Source: Sphingobacterium sp. UGAL515B_05 (GTDB lineage: Bacteria; Bacteroidota; Bacteroidia; Sphingobacteriales; Sphingobacteriaceae). Taken from it: DNA of 64,000 bases. The DNA is taken from NCBI RefSeq assembly GCF_033097525.1, contig NZ_CP109907.1, positions 806,001-870,000 on the forward strand. The letters are read 5' to 3'. Shown here piece after piece: positions 55,571-64,000 of this stretch. Below the pieces are notes generated by a model. The model was not told the origin of the DNA, made no database searches, and saw nothing but the letters and a program-made list of their open reading frames with translations. The first letter of the stretch is position 1. Each line of letters starts with the position of its first letter. A program made the translations under genes and the position numbers.

Positions 55571-56221
55571 ATGGAAAATAAGGAATTTGTAAGGGAGAGG
55601 TTGACATTACCGGGAGAAGGCAAGAAATTACTTTTACACTCCTGCTGTGCTCCTTGTTCTGGAGAAGTGATGGAAGCACTGATTGCTTCAGATATCGATT
55701 TTACGATTTATTTTTACAATCCCAATATTCATCCCCGCAAAGAATATGATTTACGCAAAGACGAGAACATCCGATTTGCGGAAAAACACAATATTCCTTT
55801 TATTGATGCCGATTACGATGTTGACCATTGGTTTGATTTGGCTAAGGGAATGGAGCAAGAGCCCGAAAGAGGCATCCGTTGCACCATGTGTTTTGATATG
55901 CGTTTTGAAAAAACAGCGGAATATGCAGCTGCCAATGGTTTTGATGTGATTTCAAGTTCACTGGGTATATCACGCTGGAAAAACATGGAGCAGATCAATG
56001 ACTGTGGTTTACGCGCGGCCTCTCGCCATGAAGGGATGGAATATTGGACATTCAACTGGCGCAAGAAAGGTGGTTCTGCCCGTATGCTGGAGGTCTCTAA
56101 AAAGGAGAAATTCTATATGCAGGAATATTGCGGCTGTGCTTATTCACTACGCGACACCAACAAGTGGCGTATGGCAAATGGGCGTGAAAAGATAGAGTTA
56201 GGCAAAAATTATTATGAATAA
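55571..56221 (+). CDS. queH: Epoxyqueuosine reductase QueH
   Basis: 216 residues from ATG 55571 (the frame extends to 55541 without support). Last step of queuosine synthesis: reduction of epoxyqueuosine in tRNA. It has the QueH (DUF208) pattern: HSCCAPCSG with C25, C26 and C29, CTMC at 104-107, and YCGC at 186-189, cysteines that bind an iron-sulfur cluster and metal in the family. [17 protein letters not shown] is also typical. A single gene flanked by unrelated genes. Confidence 0.9.
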   Translation: MENKEFVRERLTLPGEGKKLLLHSCCAPCSGEVMEALIASDIDFTIYFYNPNIHPRKEYDLRKDENIRFAEKHNIPFIDADYDVDHWFDLAKGMEQEPERGIRCTMCFDMRFEKTAEYAAANGFDVISSSLGISRWKNMEQINDCGLRAASRHEGMEYWTFNWRKKGGSARMLEVSKKEKFYMQEYCGCAYSLRDTNKWRMANGREKIELGKNYYE

Positions 56222-56323
56222 GCCCTGTTACCGGTGTATATAAAGCTTTGCTTCGGAATATTTAAAAAAATATTTCTATCCTAATGATTTTATACATACC
56301 TTTGCAGGCTCAAATGCAAGATT

Positions 56324-56860
56324 GTGAAACATCTAAAACAATACAGAATTCCCTTTTCGGGGCTCAACGCTGGAAAGCACAATTTTGAGTTTGACATTAA
56401 TAAAAAGTTCTTTGACTGCTACGAACATTCGATTGTAAAAGACGGCAATCTAAAAGCAGAGGTTGAATTGCAAAAACAGGAAAATCTTTTGATTTTGCAT
56501 TTTGATATCCAAGGTGAAATTCAATTGACTTGTGATACCTGCTTAAAAGAGTTTATGTCGCCGATTTCAATTCAAGAACGAATATTAGTCAAATTCACGG
56601 ATGAAGATTGGACAGATAATACCGAAGAGGTGTTGATTTTATCCAAAAGCGACCATGAGTTGGATATAGCTGAATTATTCTATGAATACATTAATTTAGC
56701 TGTTCCCTATATCGTAAAATGTGAAGAGCAGGGACAGGGGATACAATGTGATCCTGAGATGCTCGCATTATTCAAAAGCGAGCCAGATTCAGAGGAACAA
56801 AAAGAAGAAGAAATTATCGACCCACGTTGGGAAGCATTGAGAAATATTAAAAATAACTAA
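56324..56860 (+). CDS. DUF177 (YceD-like) protein
   Basis: 178 residues, GTG start at 56324; the sequence [25 protein letters not shown] starts as in Bacteroidota homologues. It has the family CDTC motif ([10 protein letters not shown]) and an acidic C-terminus. The family is linked to rpmF in many bacteria and thought to act in ribosomal RNA or ribosome metabolism; its exact role is not settled. rpmF follows after 14 bp. A TACCTTTG box at about 56297..56304 may be its -7 element. Confidence 0.88.
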   Translation: MKHLKQYRIPFSGLNAGKHNFEFDINKKFFDCYEHSIVKDGNLKAEVELQKQENLLILHFDIQGEIQLTCDTCLKEFMSPISIQERILVKFTDEDWTDNTEEVLILSKSDHELDIAELFYEYINLAVPYIVKCEEQGQGIQCDPEMLALFKSEPDSEEQKEEEIIDPRWEALRNIKNN

Positions 56861-56874
56861 AACAAAAATACGAG

Positions 56875-57066
56875 ATGGCACATCCAAAACGTAAAACTTC
56901 TAAATCAAGAAGAGACAAAAGAAGAACACATTATAAAGCTGAAGCTCCAAGCTTGACAGTATGTAAAGAAACTGGCGCAGTTCATTTACCTCACCGTGCA
57001 TATACTGTAGACGGAAACTTGTACTACAACGGTAAATTGATCATTGAAAATACAGCTGTTGTCTAA
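56875..57066 (+). CDS. rpmF: 50S ribosomal protein L32
   Basis: 63 residues: [20 protein letters not shown], the signature basic start, then [19 protein letters not shown]. Only one Cys remains of the four-Cys zinc ribbon, so this is a zinc-independent L32 form. Cotranscribed with the DUF177 gene and followed by a terminator-like hairpin before plsX. Confidence 0.96.
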   Translation: MAHPKRKTSKSRRDKRRTHYKAEAPSLTVCKETGAVHLPHRAYTVDGNLYYNGKLIIENTAVV

Positions 57067-57086
57067 GGTAAACCTTTCATAACACC

Positions 57087-57140
57087 AAAACATCCCAGAC
57101 AAGCACTATTTTAGAAATTTGCTTTACTTTGGGATGTTTT
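57087..57140 (+). terminator. Terminator-like hairpin between rpmF and plsX
   Basis: AAAACATCCCA (57087..57097) pairs with TGGGATGTTTT (57130..57140) around a 32-base loop, and the right arm runs into T residues. Probably separates or attenuates rpmF from plsX. Confidence 0.6.
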
Positions 57141-57172
57141 TTGCGTATTATTGATTTACTAAATAATAACGG

Positions 57173-58111
57173 ATGAAGATTGGTTTAGATATTTTAGGAG
57201 GAGATTATGCTCCTAAAGCAACGATAACAGGTGCTATTGAAGCACAAAAACAGCTTACTGGAGACCAAAAGATAGTCCTTTTTGGTAATACTGAAGAGAC
57301 TAAACAATTAATCAATCAAGCCGGAGGAAATTCATCTGACTTTGAATATGTAGAGGCTCCAGAAGTCATTGCAATGGGTGAACATCCAACCAAAGCAATA
57401 ACTCAAAAACCCAACTCAAGTATTGCGAAGGGATTTGAATATTTAAAAAACAAAGAAATTGACTCATTCGCTTCTGCTGGTAATACCGGTGCCATGCTTG
57501 TGGGCTCAATGTTCAGCGTTAAAGCTATCCCAGGCGTATTGCGTCCTGCTATAGCATCCATTGTTCCCAAATTAAAATCAGGCTTCGGAATCTTACTGGA
57601 CGTCGGCGCAAATGCAGACTGTAAACCAGAGATGTTGAACCAATTTGCAATCTTGGGAAGTGTCTTTGCCGAACATGTGTTTAATGTATCCAATCCTAAA
57701 GTTGGATTATTGAATATCGGAGAAGAAGAAGAAAAAGGAAACATCCTAACAACCTCTACCTACCCCCTACTAAAAGCCAACGACAAGATTAACTTTATCG
57801 GAAATGCAGAAGGCCGCGACCTATTTAGTGACCATGCCGACGTTTACGTCTGTGATGGGTTTACAGGTAATGTCGTCTTGAAACTTGCAGAATCATTTTA
57901 TGTAGTAACGTTGAAAAAAGGTTTTAAAGATGATTTCTTCGACCGATTCAACTACGAACAGTACGGCGGTAGCCCCATTTTGGGAGTTAATGCTCCTGTC
58001 ATTATTGGCCATGGTATTTCGACACCTGAGGCCATTAAAAATATGGTTTTATTTTCAAGAGATATGATCGAGTCTAAGTTCATTGACAGCATCAGGTCTA
58101 TTTTCAATTAG
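57173..58111 (+). CDS. plsX: Phosphate acyltransferase PlsX
   Basis: 312 residues. Makes acyl-phosphate from acyl-ACP for phospholipid synthesis. It begins MKIGLDILGGDYAPKATITGA with the family GGDxxP motif, contains SFASAGNTGAMLVGSMF and DVGANADCKPEML, and ends near PVIIGHGISTPEAIKNM. FabH follows after 7 bp. Together with accB/accC this forms the usual fatty-acid/phospholipid gene block. Confidence 0.96.
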   Translation: MKIGLDILGGDYAPKATITGAIEAQKQLTGDQKIVLFGNTEETKQLINQAGGNSSDFEYVEAPEVIAMGEHPTKAITQKPNSSIAKGFEYLKNKEIDSFASAGNTGAMLVGSMFSVKAIPGVLRPAIASIVPKLKSGFGILLDVGANADCKPEMLNQFAILGSVFAEHVFNVSNPKVGLLNIGEEEEKGNILTTSTYPLLKANDKINFIGNAEGRDLFSDHADVYVCDGFTGNVVLKLAESFYVVTLKKGFKDDFFDRFNYEQYGGSPILGVNAPVIIGHGISTPEAIKNMVLFSRDMIESKFIDSIRSIFN

Positions 58112-58118
58112 AATATTT

Positions 58119-59108
58119 ATGTCAAAGATTCACGCCGCAATCACGGCTGTAAATGGTTACGTTCCGGATTACATCCTTACTAACAAAGAATTGGAAACAA
58201 TGGTCGATACCAACGACGAATGGATTGTTTCCAGAACGGGGATCAAAGAGCGTCGCATCTTAAAAGGTGAAGGGCTTGCTACTTCAGATCTTGCTGTACC
58301 TGCTGTTCAAGGTTTATTGAAAAAAAGAGGTATAGCTGCTACAGATATTGACCTCATCATCTTTTGTACGAGTACCCCAGATATGCTGTTCCCCGCCACG
58401 GCTAATATTTTGGCCGATAAAATCGGAGCGACCAATGCATGGGGATTTGATCTTCAAGCCGCTTGCTCAGGTTTCTTGTTCGGTCTGAATACAGGAACAC
58501 AGTTTATCACTGCGGGCACGCATAAAAAAGTCCTTGTTATCGGTGCAGATAAAATGTCTTCGGTAATCAATTACCAAGACCGTAATACCTGTATCCTCTT
58601 TGGCGATGGATGTGGATGTGTACTATTGGAACCAAATGAAGAAGGTTTAGGTATACAAGATGCTATTTTAAAAACCGATGGTTCCGGAGGACAATTTTTG
58701 AATATCAAAGGTGGGGGTTCACTTAATCCGGCCTCACATGCAACTGTAGATGCAGGATTACACTATGCCTACCAAGAAGGCCGTACAGTGTTCAAATTTG
58801 CGGTAACCAATATGGCAGATGTTGCGCACGAAGTTATGGTCAAGAATAACTTGAAATCAGAGGATATTGCTTGGTTGGTACCGCATCAGGCCAACAAACG
58901 TATCATTGATGCGACAGCAGAACGCGTGGGATTGCCAGAAGAGAAGGTTATGGTGAACATTCAAAAATATGGTAATACGACGAGTGGAACAATCCCTTTG
59001 TGTTTATGGGAATGGGAATCGCAATTGAAAAAAGGGGATAATCTTATCCTTGCTGCTTTCGGCGGTGGTTTTACCTGGGGATCCATCTATTTAAAATGGG
59101 CGTATTAA
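58119..59108 (+). CDS. fabH: 3-oxoacyl-ACP synthase III (FabH)
   Basis: 329 residues from ATG 58119; the longer frame from 58083 overlaps plsX and is rejected. First condensation of fatty-acid synthesis, joining acetyl-CoA (or a branched starter) to malonyl-ACP. Active residues are visible: C116 in AACSGFL, H256 in VPHQANKRI, N286 in YGNTTSGT. The N-terminal DEWIVSRTGIKERRI motif is diagnostic. Confidence 0.96.
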   Translation: MSKIHAAITAVNGYVPDYILTNKELETMVDTNDEWIVSRTGIKERRILKGEGLATSDLAVPAVQGLLKKRGIAATDIDLIIFCTSTPDMLFPATANILADKIGATNAWGFDLQAACSGFLFGLNTGTQFITAGTHKKVLVIGADKMSSVINYQDRNTCILFGDGCGCVLLEPNEEGLGIQDAILKTDGSGGQFLNIKGGGSLNPASHATVDAGLHYAYQEGRTVFKFAVTNMADVAHEVMVKNNLKSEDIAWLVPHQANKRIIDATAERVGLPEEKVMVNIQKYGNTTSGTIPLCLWEWESQLKKGDNLILAAFGGGFTWGSIYLKWAY

Positions 59109-59141
59109 TTGTCCATTTTATGGTATAATTTATTACTTTTG
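59109..59141 (+). promoter_or_regulatory. Bacteroidota-type promoter before accB
   Basis: TTG at 59109..59111, 22 bases, then TACTTTTG at 59134..59141, fitting TAnnTTTG. It lies 41 bp before ATG 59183. Confidence 0.5.
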
Positions 59142-59182
59142 ACAGTTAGAATTTTTTAGAAACAAACAAAACCTAGAATACT

Positions 59183-59662
59183 ATGGGTATGGATATCAAA
59201 CAAATTCAGGACTTGATTAAATTCGTTTCAAAATCAGGTGTGAATGAAGTCTCAATTGAAGAGCAAGATTTTAAAATTACAATAAAAACAAATCAAGAGC
59301 CTACGTATGTGACAGCTACTGTTCCCGCTGTTGCTCCTATCGCTGCTCCTCAAGTTGCGCAAGCAGCGGCACCAGCTCCTGTGGCTAGCCCTGCAGCACC
59401 AGCGGCAAACGCTGACGCAAACTTGATAACAATCAAATCACCAATGATCGGTACATTCTACCGTTCGGCTGGACCAGGTAAACCATCTTTCATCAATATC
59501 GGTGATGATATCAATACCGGTTCTGTTTTATGTATCGTTGAAGCAATGAAATTATTCAACGAAATTGAATCTGAAGTTTCAGGTAAAATCGTTAAGATTT
59601 TGGTAGAAGATGCTCAACCTGTTGAGTTTGACCAACCATTATTCTTAGTTGAGCCTAAGTAA
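59183..59662 (+). CDS. accB: Biotin carboxyl carrier protein of acetyl-CoA carboxylase
   Basis: 159 residues. It carries biotin between the carboxylase and transferase subunits. An N-terminal helix domain (1-40), an Ala/Pro/Val-rich linker (about 40-78), then a biotinyl domain with the EAMK site, K123 being the biotinylated residue. The second Met (codon 3) could also be the start. Confidence 0.96.
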   Translation: MGMDIKQIQDLIKFVSKSGVNEVSIEEQDFKITIKTNQEPTYVTATVPAVAPIAAPQVAQAAAPAPVASPAAPAANADANLITIKSPMIGTFYRSAGPGKPSFINIGDDINTGSVLCIVEAMKLFNEIESEVSGKIVKILVEDAQPVEFDQPLFLVEPK

Positions 59663-59685
59663 TTTACAACTACGTAAATGAATAC

Positions 59686-59714
59686 ATGTAGCCTCCAAAG
59701 GGCTACATTTTTTG
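59686..59714 (+). terminator. Attenuator/terminator between accB and accC
   Basis: ATGTAGCC (59686..59693) pairs with GGCTACAT (59701..59708) around a 7-base loop, followed by a run of six T. In the 73-bp gap of a gene pair normally cotranscribed, it may allow more accB than accC product to be made. Confidence 0.75.
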
Positions 59715-59735
59715 CAAACTTCATAATTCAAGACA

Positions 59736-61091
59736 ATGTTCAAAAAAATATTAATTGCAAATAGAGGCGAGATTGCCCTGCGCATTATCCGTACCTGTCG
59801 TGAAATGGGTATTAAGAGTGTTGCAGTATATTCGACTGCTGACAGAGACAGCTTACACGTGAGATTTGCGGACGAAGCCGTTTGTATTGGTCCTCCACCG
59901 AGTAGAGACTCTTACTTAAACATTCCAAATATTATTTCTGCAGCTGAATTGACAAATGCAGATGCGATTCATCCAGGATACGGCTTCTTATCGGAAAATG
60001 CACGCTTTTCAGCAATCTGTGCAGAATATGGTATCAAATTTATTGGTGCTACTGCAGAACAGATCGAAAAAATGGGTGATAAATCCCGTGCTAAGGATAC
60101 CATGAAAAAAGCTGGTGTTCCTACCGTTCCAGGATCGGATGGTTTGATTTCAAACGTAAAAGAAGGTATTACATTAGCGAATGAAATCGGCTACCCAGTA
60201 ATCATCAAAGCAACTGCTGGTGGTGGTGGTCGTGGTATGCGTATCATTTGGAAAGACGAAGAGTTCGAACCAGCTTGGGATTCTGCGCGTGTTGAATCTG
60301 CTGCGGCTTTCGGTAACGATGGCATCTACCTTGAAAAATATGTAGAAGAACCGCGTCACATCGAATTCCAAATTGTGGGCGATCAGTTCGGTACAGTATG
60401 TCACTTATCGGAACGTGACTGTTCAATACAACGTCGTCACCAAAAATTGATCGAAGAATCTCCATCCCCATTTATGACCCCTGAGTTAAGAGCTGAGATG
60501 GGTGAAGCTGCTGTTAAAGGTGCCAAAGCTGTAAATTATGAAGGTGCAGGTACCATTGAATTCTTGGTTGACAAACACCGTAATTTCTATTTCATGGAAA
60601 TGAACACCCGTATACAGGTAGAACACCCTGTTACGGAAGAAGTTATCAATTTTGATTTGATCAAAGAACAGATAAAAGTGGCTGCAGGGATCCCAATTTC
60701 AGGAAAAAACTACGAACCAGGAATGCATGCGATTGAATGTCGTATCAATGCGGAGGATCCTTTTAACAATTTCCGTCCATCACCAGGTAAAATCACCAAC
60801 TTCCACTCTCCAGGGGGGCATGGTGTCCGTGTAGATACACATGTTTATTCAGGTTATTCAATTCCGCCTAACTATGATTCTATGATTGCTAAATTGATCA
60901 CTGTTGCGCAAACACGTGAGGAAGCAATTTGTACCATGGAACGTGCATTAAGCGAATTTGTCATTGAAGGGATCAAAACAACCATTCCTTTACATTTGAG
61001 ATTGATGCGCGACCCTAACTTTAGAGCCGGAAATTTCACGACAAAGTTTATGGAAACTTTCGACCTAACGGAATATCCAGCAGAAGATTAA
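59736..61091 (+). CDS. accC: Biotin carboxylase subunit of acetyl-CoA carboxylase
   Basis: 451 residues, full length. ATP-grasp enzyme that carboxylates biotin on AccB. Motifs: [23 protein letters not shown] at the start, GYGFLSENA, the ATP lid GGGGRGMRI (about 166-174), [29 protein letters not shown], and [11 protein letters not shown]. Confidence 0.97.
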   Translation: MFKKILIANRGEIALRIIRTCREMGIKSVAVYSTADRDSLHVRFADEAVCIGPPPSRDSYLNIPNIISAAELTNADAIHPGYGFLSENARFSAICAEYGIKFIGATAEQIEKMGDKSRAKDTMKKAGVPTVPGSDGLISNVKEGITLANEIGYPVIIKATAGGGGRGMRIIWKDEEFEPAWDSARVESAAAFGNDGIYLEKYVEEPRHIEFQIVGDQFGTVCHLSERDCSIQRRHQKLIEESPSPFMTPELRAEMGEAAVKGAKAVNYEGAGTIEFLVDKHRNFYFMEMNTRIQVEHPVTEEVINFDLIKEQIKVAAGIPISGKNYEPGMHAIECRINAEDPFNNFRPSPGKITNFHSPGGHGVRVDTHVYSGYSIPPNYDSMIAKLITVAQTREEAICTMERALSEFVIEGIKTTIPLHLRLMRDPNFRAGNFTTKFMETFDLTEYPAED

Positions 61092-61115
61092 ATAAAATTA
61101 TCTTTACATACATAA

Positions 61116-61149
61116 AAAATACCATTCTTTACAATAAGAATGGTATTTT
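61116..61149 (+). terminator. Rho-independent terminator after accC
   Basis: AAAATACCATTCTT (61116..61129) pairs with AAGAATGGTATTTT (61136..61149) around six bases and runs into T residues. 14-bp perfect stem. Confidence 0.9.
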
Positions 61150-61167
61150 TGTTTCCAAACAATTTTT

Positions 61168-62028
61168 ATGAGTACACCTAATTCGAAAGATCTTATACAA
61201 GCTATTAAAGATAAAGGGAAGAATTTAGAAGCAGAAATGTCCTTTTTCGACCACCTTGAGGTTTTAAGATGGCATCTAGTGCGTTCAGCAATTGCGATCT
61301 GTATCTTTGCAGGTATTGCCTTTACATTCTACGATTTCGTATTCAACGATATCATCATGGGCCCAAAGAATCTAAATTTTTGGACGTATCGTATGATGTG
61401 TAAGGCTGCAGATGCTTTCAATTTGGCAGATTTCTGTGTGAAGAAAATTCCTTTTAATATCATCAATACTGAACTAGCAGGTCAGTTTATGCTTCAGATA
61501 AACTCCTGTTTATTGATGGCTTTGATGATGGGATTTCCCTACCTTCTTTTTGAAATTTGGTTATTTGTAAAACCAGCATTGACCGATGTAGAAAGACGCT
61601 CAGCACGTGGGTTTGTATTTTACTCGTCTTTATTGTTTATTTTAGGAGCGCTATTCGGATATTACATCGTTGTACCCTTATCCATCAACTTTCTGGCAAA
61701 TGTATCCCTAAGTGATGAAATCGTCAACCAGATCACTATTGATAATTACCTTTCTACGATAGCAACATTAACATTGGGTTGTGGGATTGTTTTCCTACTT
61801 CCAATATTGGTATTTATTCTCTCTAAAATAGGCATTATGACACCTGAATTTATGCGGGCCAGCCGTCGTTATGCAACTGTAATTATTTTAGTGATAGCCG
61901 CTGTCATTACACCTTCTGCAGATATTATCACGATGTTGACCGTTGCAGCGCCAATGTTCTTATTATATGAAATCAGTATCATGGTTTCTGCGGATGTCAA
62001 AAGAAAAAAATTAGCACAAGAAAAATAA
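61168..62028 (+). CDS. tatC: Sec-independent protein translocase TatC
   Basis: 286 residues. Membrane receptor for twin-arginine signal peptides. The N-terminal SFFDHLEVLRWHLVRSAIAI motif, with its conserved Glu, is characteristic. Six TM segments can be seen, with a long first periplasmic loop (about 60-105) of the length usual in Bacteroidota. FxKPALTDVERR is also conserved. rpiB follows 12 bp downstream. No tatA/B gene is in the window. Confidence 0.94.
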   Translation: MSTPNSKDLIQAIKDKGKNLEAEMSFFDHLEVLRWHLVRSAIAICIFAGIAFTFYDFVFNDIIMGPKNLNFWTYRMMCKAADAFNLADFCVKKIPFNIINTELAGQFMLQINSCLLMALMMGFPYLLFEIWLFVKPALTDVERRSARGFVFYSSLLFILGALFGYYIVVPLSINFLANVSLSDEIVNQITIDNYLSTIATLTLGCGIVFLLPILVFILSKIGIMTPEFMRASRRYATVIILVIAAVITPSADIITMLTVAAPMFLLYEISIMVSADVKRKKLAQEK

Positions 62029-62040
62029 AATAACAATAAA

Positions 62041-62487
62041 ATGAGCAGCGTAAAGAAAATTGCGATTGGAAGCGACCATGCCGGTTTTGAATATAAAACA
62101 GCTTTGGTAAGTTTTTTGAATGAACTGGGTTATGAAGTAACAGACTTTGGTACAAACTCTCCAGATTCAGTTGACTATCCAGATTTCGCACACCCAGTAG
62201 CATCAGCAGTAGAAAATAAAGAAGCTGATGCCGGAGTCTTAATTTGTGGAAGTGCAAATGGAGTTGCGATCACAGCAAATAAACACCAAAATATCCGTGC
62301 TGCTATCTGTTGGTTGGAAGAAATATCTGCTTTGGCCCGTCAGCACAACGATGCTAACGTGGTCTGTATCCCAGCACGTTTTATTGATCTTGACCTTGCT
62401 AAAAAGATCGTCAATACATTTATGAATACGGAATTCGAGGGTGGCCGTCACGCCAACCGCGTTAACAAAATAGCTTGTAGCTGTTAA
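62041..62487 (+). CDS. rpiB: Ribose-5-phosphate isomerase B
   Basis: 148 residues. Interconverts ribose 5-phosphate and ribulose 5-phosphate in the pentose phosphate pathway. Motifs IGSDHAGFEYK (D12, H13), GVLICGSANGVAITANK with catalytic Cys C69, and LARQHNDANVVCIPAR with H102. Cotranscribed with tatC. Confidence 0.95.
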   Translation: MSSVKKIAIGSDHAGFEYKTALVSFLNELGYEVTDFGTNSPDSVDYPDFAHPVASAVENKEADAGVLICGSANGVAITANKHQNIRAAICWLEEISALARQHNDANVVCIPARFIDLDLAKKIVNTFMNTEFEGGRHANRVNKIACSC

Positions 62488-62507
62488 TAAATTAACATAT
62501 TTTAAGA

Positions 62508-62548
62508 AGCGGATGAAAGGTAAATAACACTTTTCATCCGCTTTTTTT
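62508..62548 (+). terminator. Rho-independent terminator after rpiB
   Basis: AGCGGATGAAA (62508..62518) pairs with TTTCATCCGCT (62532..62542), followed by a T-run. Confidence 0.9.
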
Positions 62549-62665
62549 TATATCTTGTACAGATACCGACACCTATTAGACGAATTAGACAGTTGGCACC
62601 CGTCTGATTGGGTCGATTAAAATGATAAAATAAAGCGCTGAAAGTCGCACTAGTAAAAATAAACA

Positions 62666-64000
62666 ATGAAGAAAATATACAACCTGCTTTGGATCGCATG
62701 CTCCCTGATGAGCTGTGCACAAGCACAGGACGTAAACAGTAAATATGCGGAGGAAATCACCGTAGAATCTACCCAAAAGCATCTACGCACTTTAGCCTCT
62801 GTCGATTTCGAAGGCAGAGGAACTGGACAAAAAGGTGGTCGCTTGGCAGCTGAATATATTGCCAATGAATTTAAAAAATATGGTCTCAGTGCGCCCGTCA
62901 ATGGATCCTATTTCCAACCCCTGCAGCTTATTCGTAACAGCTTTAAGGTAAAGCAATTTAGTATTAACGATAGACCCTTCCAACATGGTAAGGACATTTT
63001 TGTCATTGGTAACAATGAGAACAAGTTCTTCGAAAGCAATGAAATTGTGTTTATTGGCTATGGGATAGATGATCCCAAGTATTCGGATATCTCAGGCATG
63101 GATCTCCATAATAAGATCGTTATGCTGATCAATGAGAATGAGCCAACAGATGAGAAAGGGAATTCATGGATTACCAGCAAAAAGACTGCTTCGGACTGGG
63201 CAACAACCCGAAATAAAAAAGTCAAGGAAATCCTTAAACACAGTCCCAAAATGGTACTAGCCATTAATAGTCAGCTGTCTCAACTTTTGGAGGATGCAGG
63301 AGACCGTGCTATTGAGGGCCGTTATAATTTGGCGGTGGATCAACCTGCGCCGGAAAAGTCACCCATGATCCCTGTGGTCAATATTACAGACCATGCAGCA
63401 AATTATATTCTAAACCTGGCGAGAACCAATCTTGCTACTGTGGTTGCAAAAATTAATCGTACGGGACAACCAAATTCCTTTGCTATTTCAACAAATTTTA
63501 AAGCTGAGTTTGGCACCAATGCGGCTCCATTAGCCGATCCTAATATTCTTGGCTACCTGGAAGGAACAGATAAAAAAGACGAAATCGTTGTGATCGGAGG
63601 CCACTATGACCACGATGGAATGGATTCCAAAGGAAATATCTTCTTTGGGGCCGATGACAATGCCTCGGGCACAACAGCCGTCCTTGAATTGGCACGCGCT
63701 TTTTCTAAAGCCAAATCGACCGGAAATGGTCCACGACGCAGTATTTTGTTCATCACCTATGCGGCAGAAGAAAAAGGTTTACTGGGTTCCAAATTCTATA
63801 CAGAAAATCCCATATTTCCATTGAAAAACACCGTTGCCTGCATTAATATTGATATGATTGGCCGTGTTGACGACAAACATCTCAAAGGTAATCACGATTA
63901 TATCCATGCGATCGGTTCAGATAAATTGAGCTCGGAGTTATATCAGATCAATAAAAATGAGAATGAAAAACATACGAAACTGGAGATTGACTATATGTAT
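62666..64000 (+). CDS. Secreted M28-type metallopeptidase, partial
   Basis: 445 codons open from ATG 62666 to the window edge; C-terminus missing. A signal peptide (MKKIYNLLWIACSLMSCAQAQ) with LMSC may be a lipobox. Zinc-ligand motifs of the M28 family are in order: GGHYDHDG (about 312-319), GADDNASGT (about 328), AAEEKGLLGS (catalytic Glu-Glu) and INIDMIGR (Asp); the final His would lie beyond the edge. A PA-like insert region probably lies between about 95 and 255. Likely aminopeptidase; substrate unknown. Confidence 0.9.
   Translation, partial: MKKIYNLLWIACSLMSCAQAQDVNSKYAEEITVESTQKHLRTLASVDFEGRGTGQKGGRLAAEYIANEFKKYGLSAPVNGSYFQPLQLIRNSFKVKQFSINDRPFQHGKDIFVIGNNENKFFESNEIVFIGYGIDDPKYSDISGMDLHNKIVMLINENEPTDEKGNSWITSKKTASDWATTRNKKVKEILKHSPKMVLAINSQLSQLLEDAGDRAIEGRYNLAVDQPAPEKSPMIPVVNITDHAANYILNLARTNLATVVAKINRTGQPNSFAISTNFKAEFGTNAAPLADPNILGYLEGTDKKDEIVVIGGHYDHDGMDSKGNIFFGADDNASGTTAVLELARAFSKAKSTGNGPRRSILFITYAAEEKGLLGSKFYTENPIFPLKNTVACINIDMIGRVDDKHLKGNHDYIHAIGSDKLSSELYQINKNENEKHTKLEIDYMY

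Noticed and set aside
62601-62617. TGGCAC-containing sequence before the M28 peptidase gene, resembling a sigma-54 promoter
   Set aside because: No tandem palindromes at the expected distance and the -12 half does not fit.
1-64000. CRISPR arrays, insertion sequences, tRNA or rRNA genes
   Set aside because: None seen: no regular spacer-repeat pattern, no transposase, and no tRNA cloverleaf recognised by eye; a tRNA/Rfam search would settle the last point.

Overview
The window looks chromosomal and comes from a member of the Bacteroidota, most likely Sphingobacterium or a close relative. The evidence is moderate GC, A-rich leaders with few Shine-Dalgarno sites, a TAnnTTTG-type promoter, and the block yceD-like, rpmF, plsX, fabH, accB, accC. 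The genus is inferred from overall sequence character, not from a marker gene.

Positions 1 to about 53,270 are almost entirely one export locus. A TolC-like outer-membrane protein (minus strand, cut by the window edge) is divergent from a MacA/HlyD-like adaptor. The adaptor is followed by 19 consecutive intact MacB/FtsX-type permeases of about 790 to 815 residues. Only two ABC ATPases are present: one after the first permease and one after the last. Each permease is a fused double unit (TM, periplasmic domain, 3 TM, then the same again), so one chain could form a whole transmembrane core. A plausible reading is that one shared adaptor, outer-membrane channel and ATPase pool serves many alternative permeases. 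Substrates cannot be read from the sequence.

The array is split into transcription units by six near-identical control regions: one for tolC and one each before the adaptor, permease 10, permease 15, permease 17 and permease 19. Each has two 16-bp palindromes (TGTnCRnnnnYGnACR) with centres 21 or 22 bp apart. About 62 bp downstream lies a TGGCA-N5/6-TTG element resembling a sigma-54 -24/-12 promoter. This fixed geometry suggests a dedicated enhancer-binding protein controls the whole locus; no such gene is in the window. A small island between permeases 16 and 17 holds a divergent pair, an unknown protein and a 74-residue XRE-type protein, around a perfect TTTTGTATA inverted repeat. A decayed 64-bp permease fragment after permease 18 points to past tandem duplication and deletion.

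From about 53,300 on the content is ordinary: a SirB1/transglutaminase-like protein, an unknown lipoprotein on the minus strand, queH, a DUF177 protein, rpmF, plsX, fabH, accB, accC (fatty-acid synthesis), tatC, rpiB, and a secreted M28-type peptidase cut by the right edge. Several clear hairpin-plus-T-run terminators separate these units.
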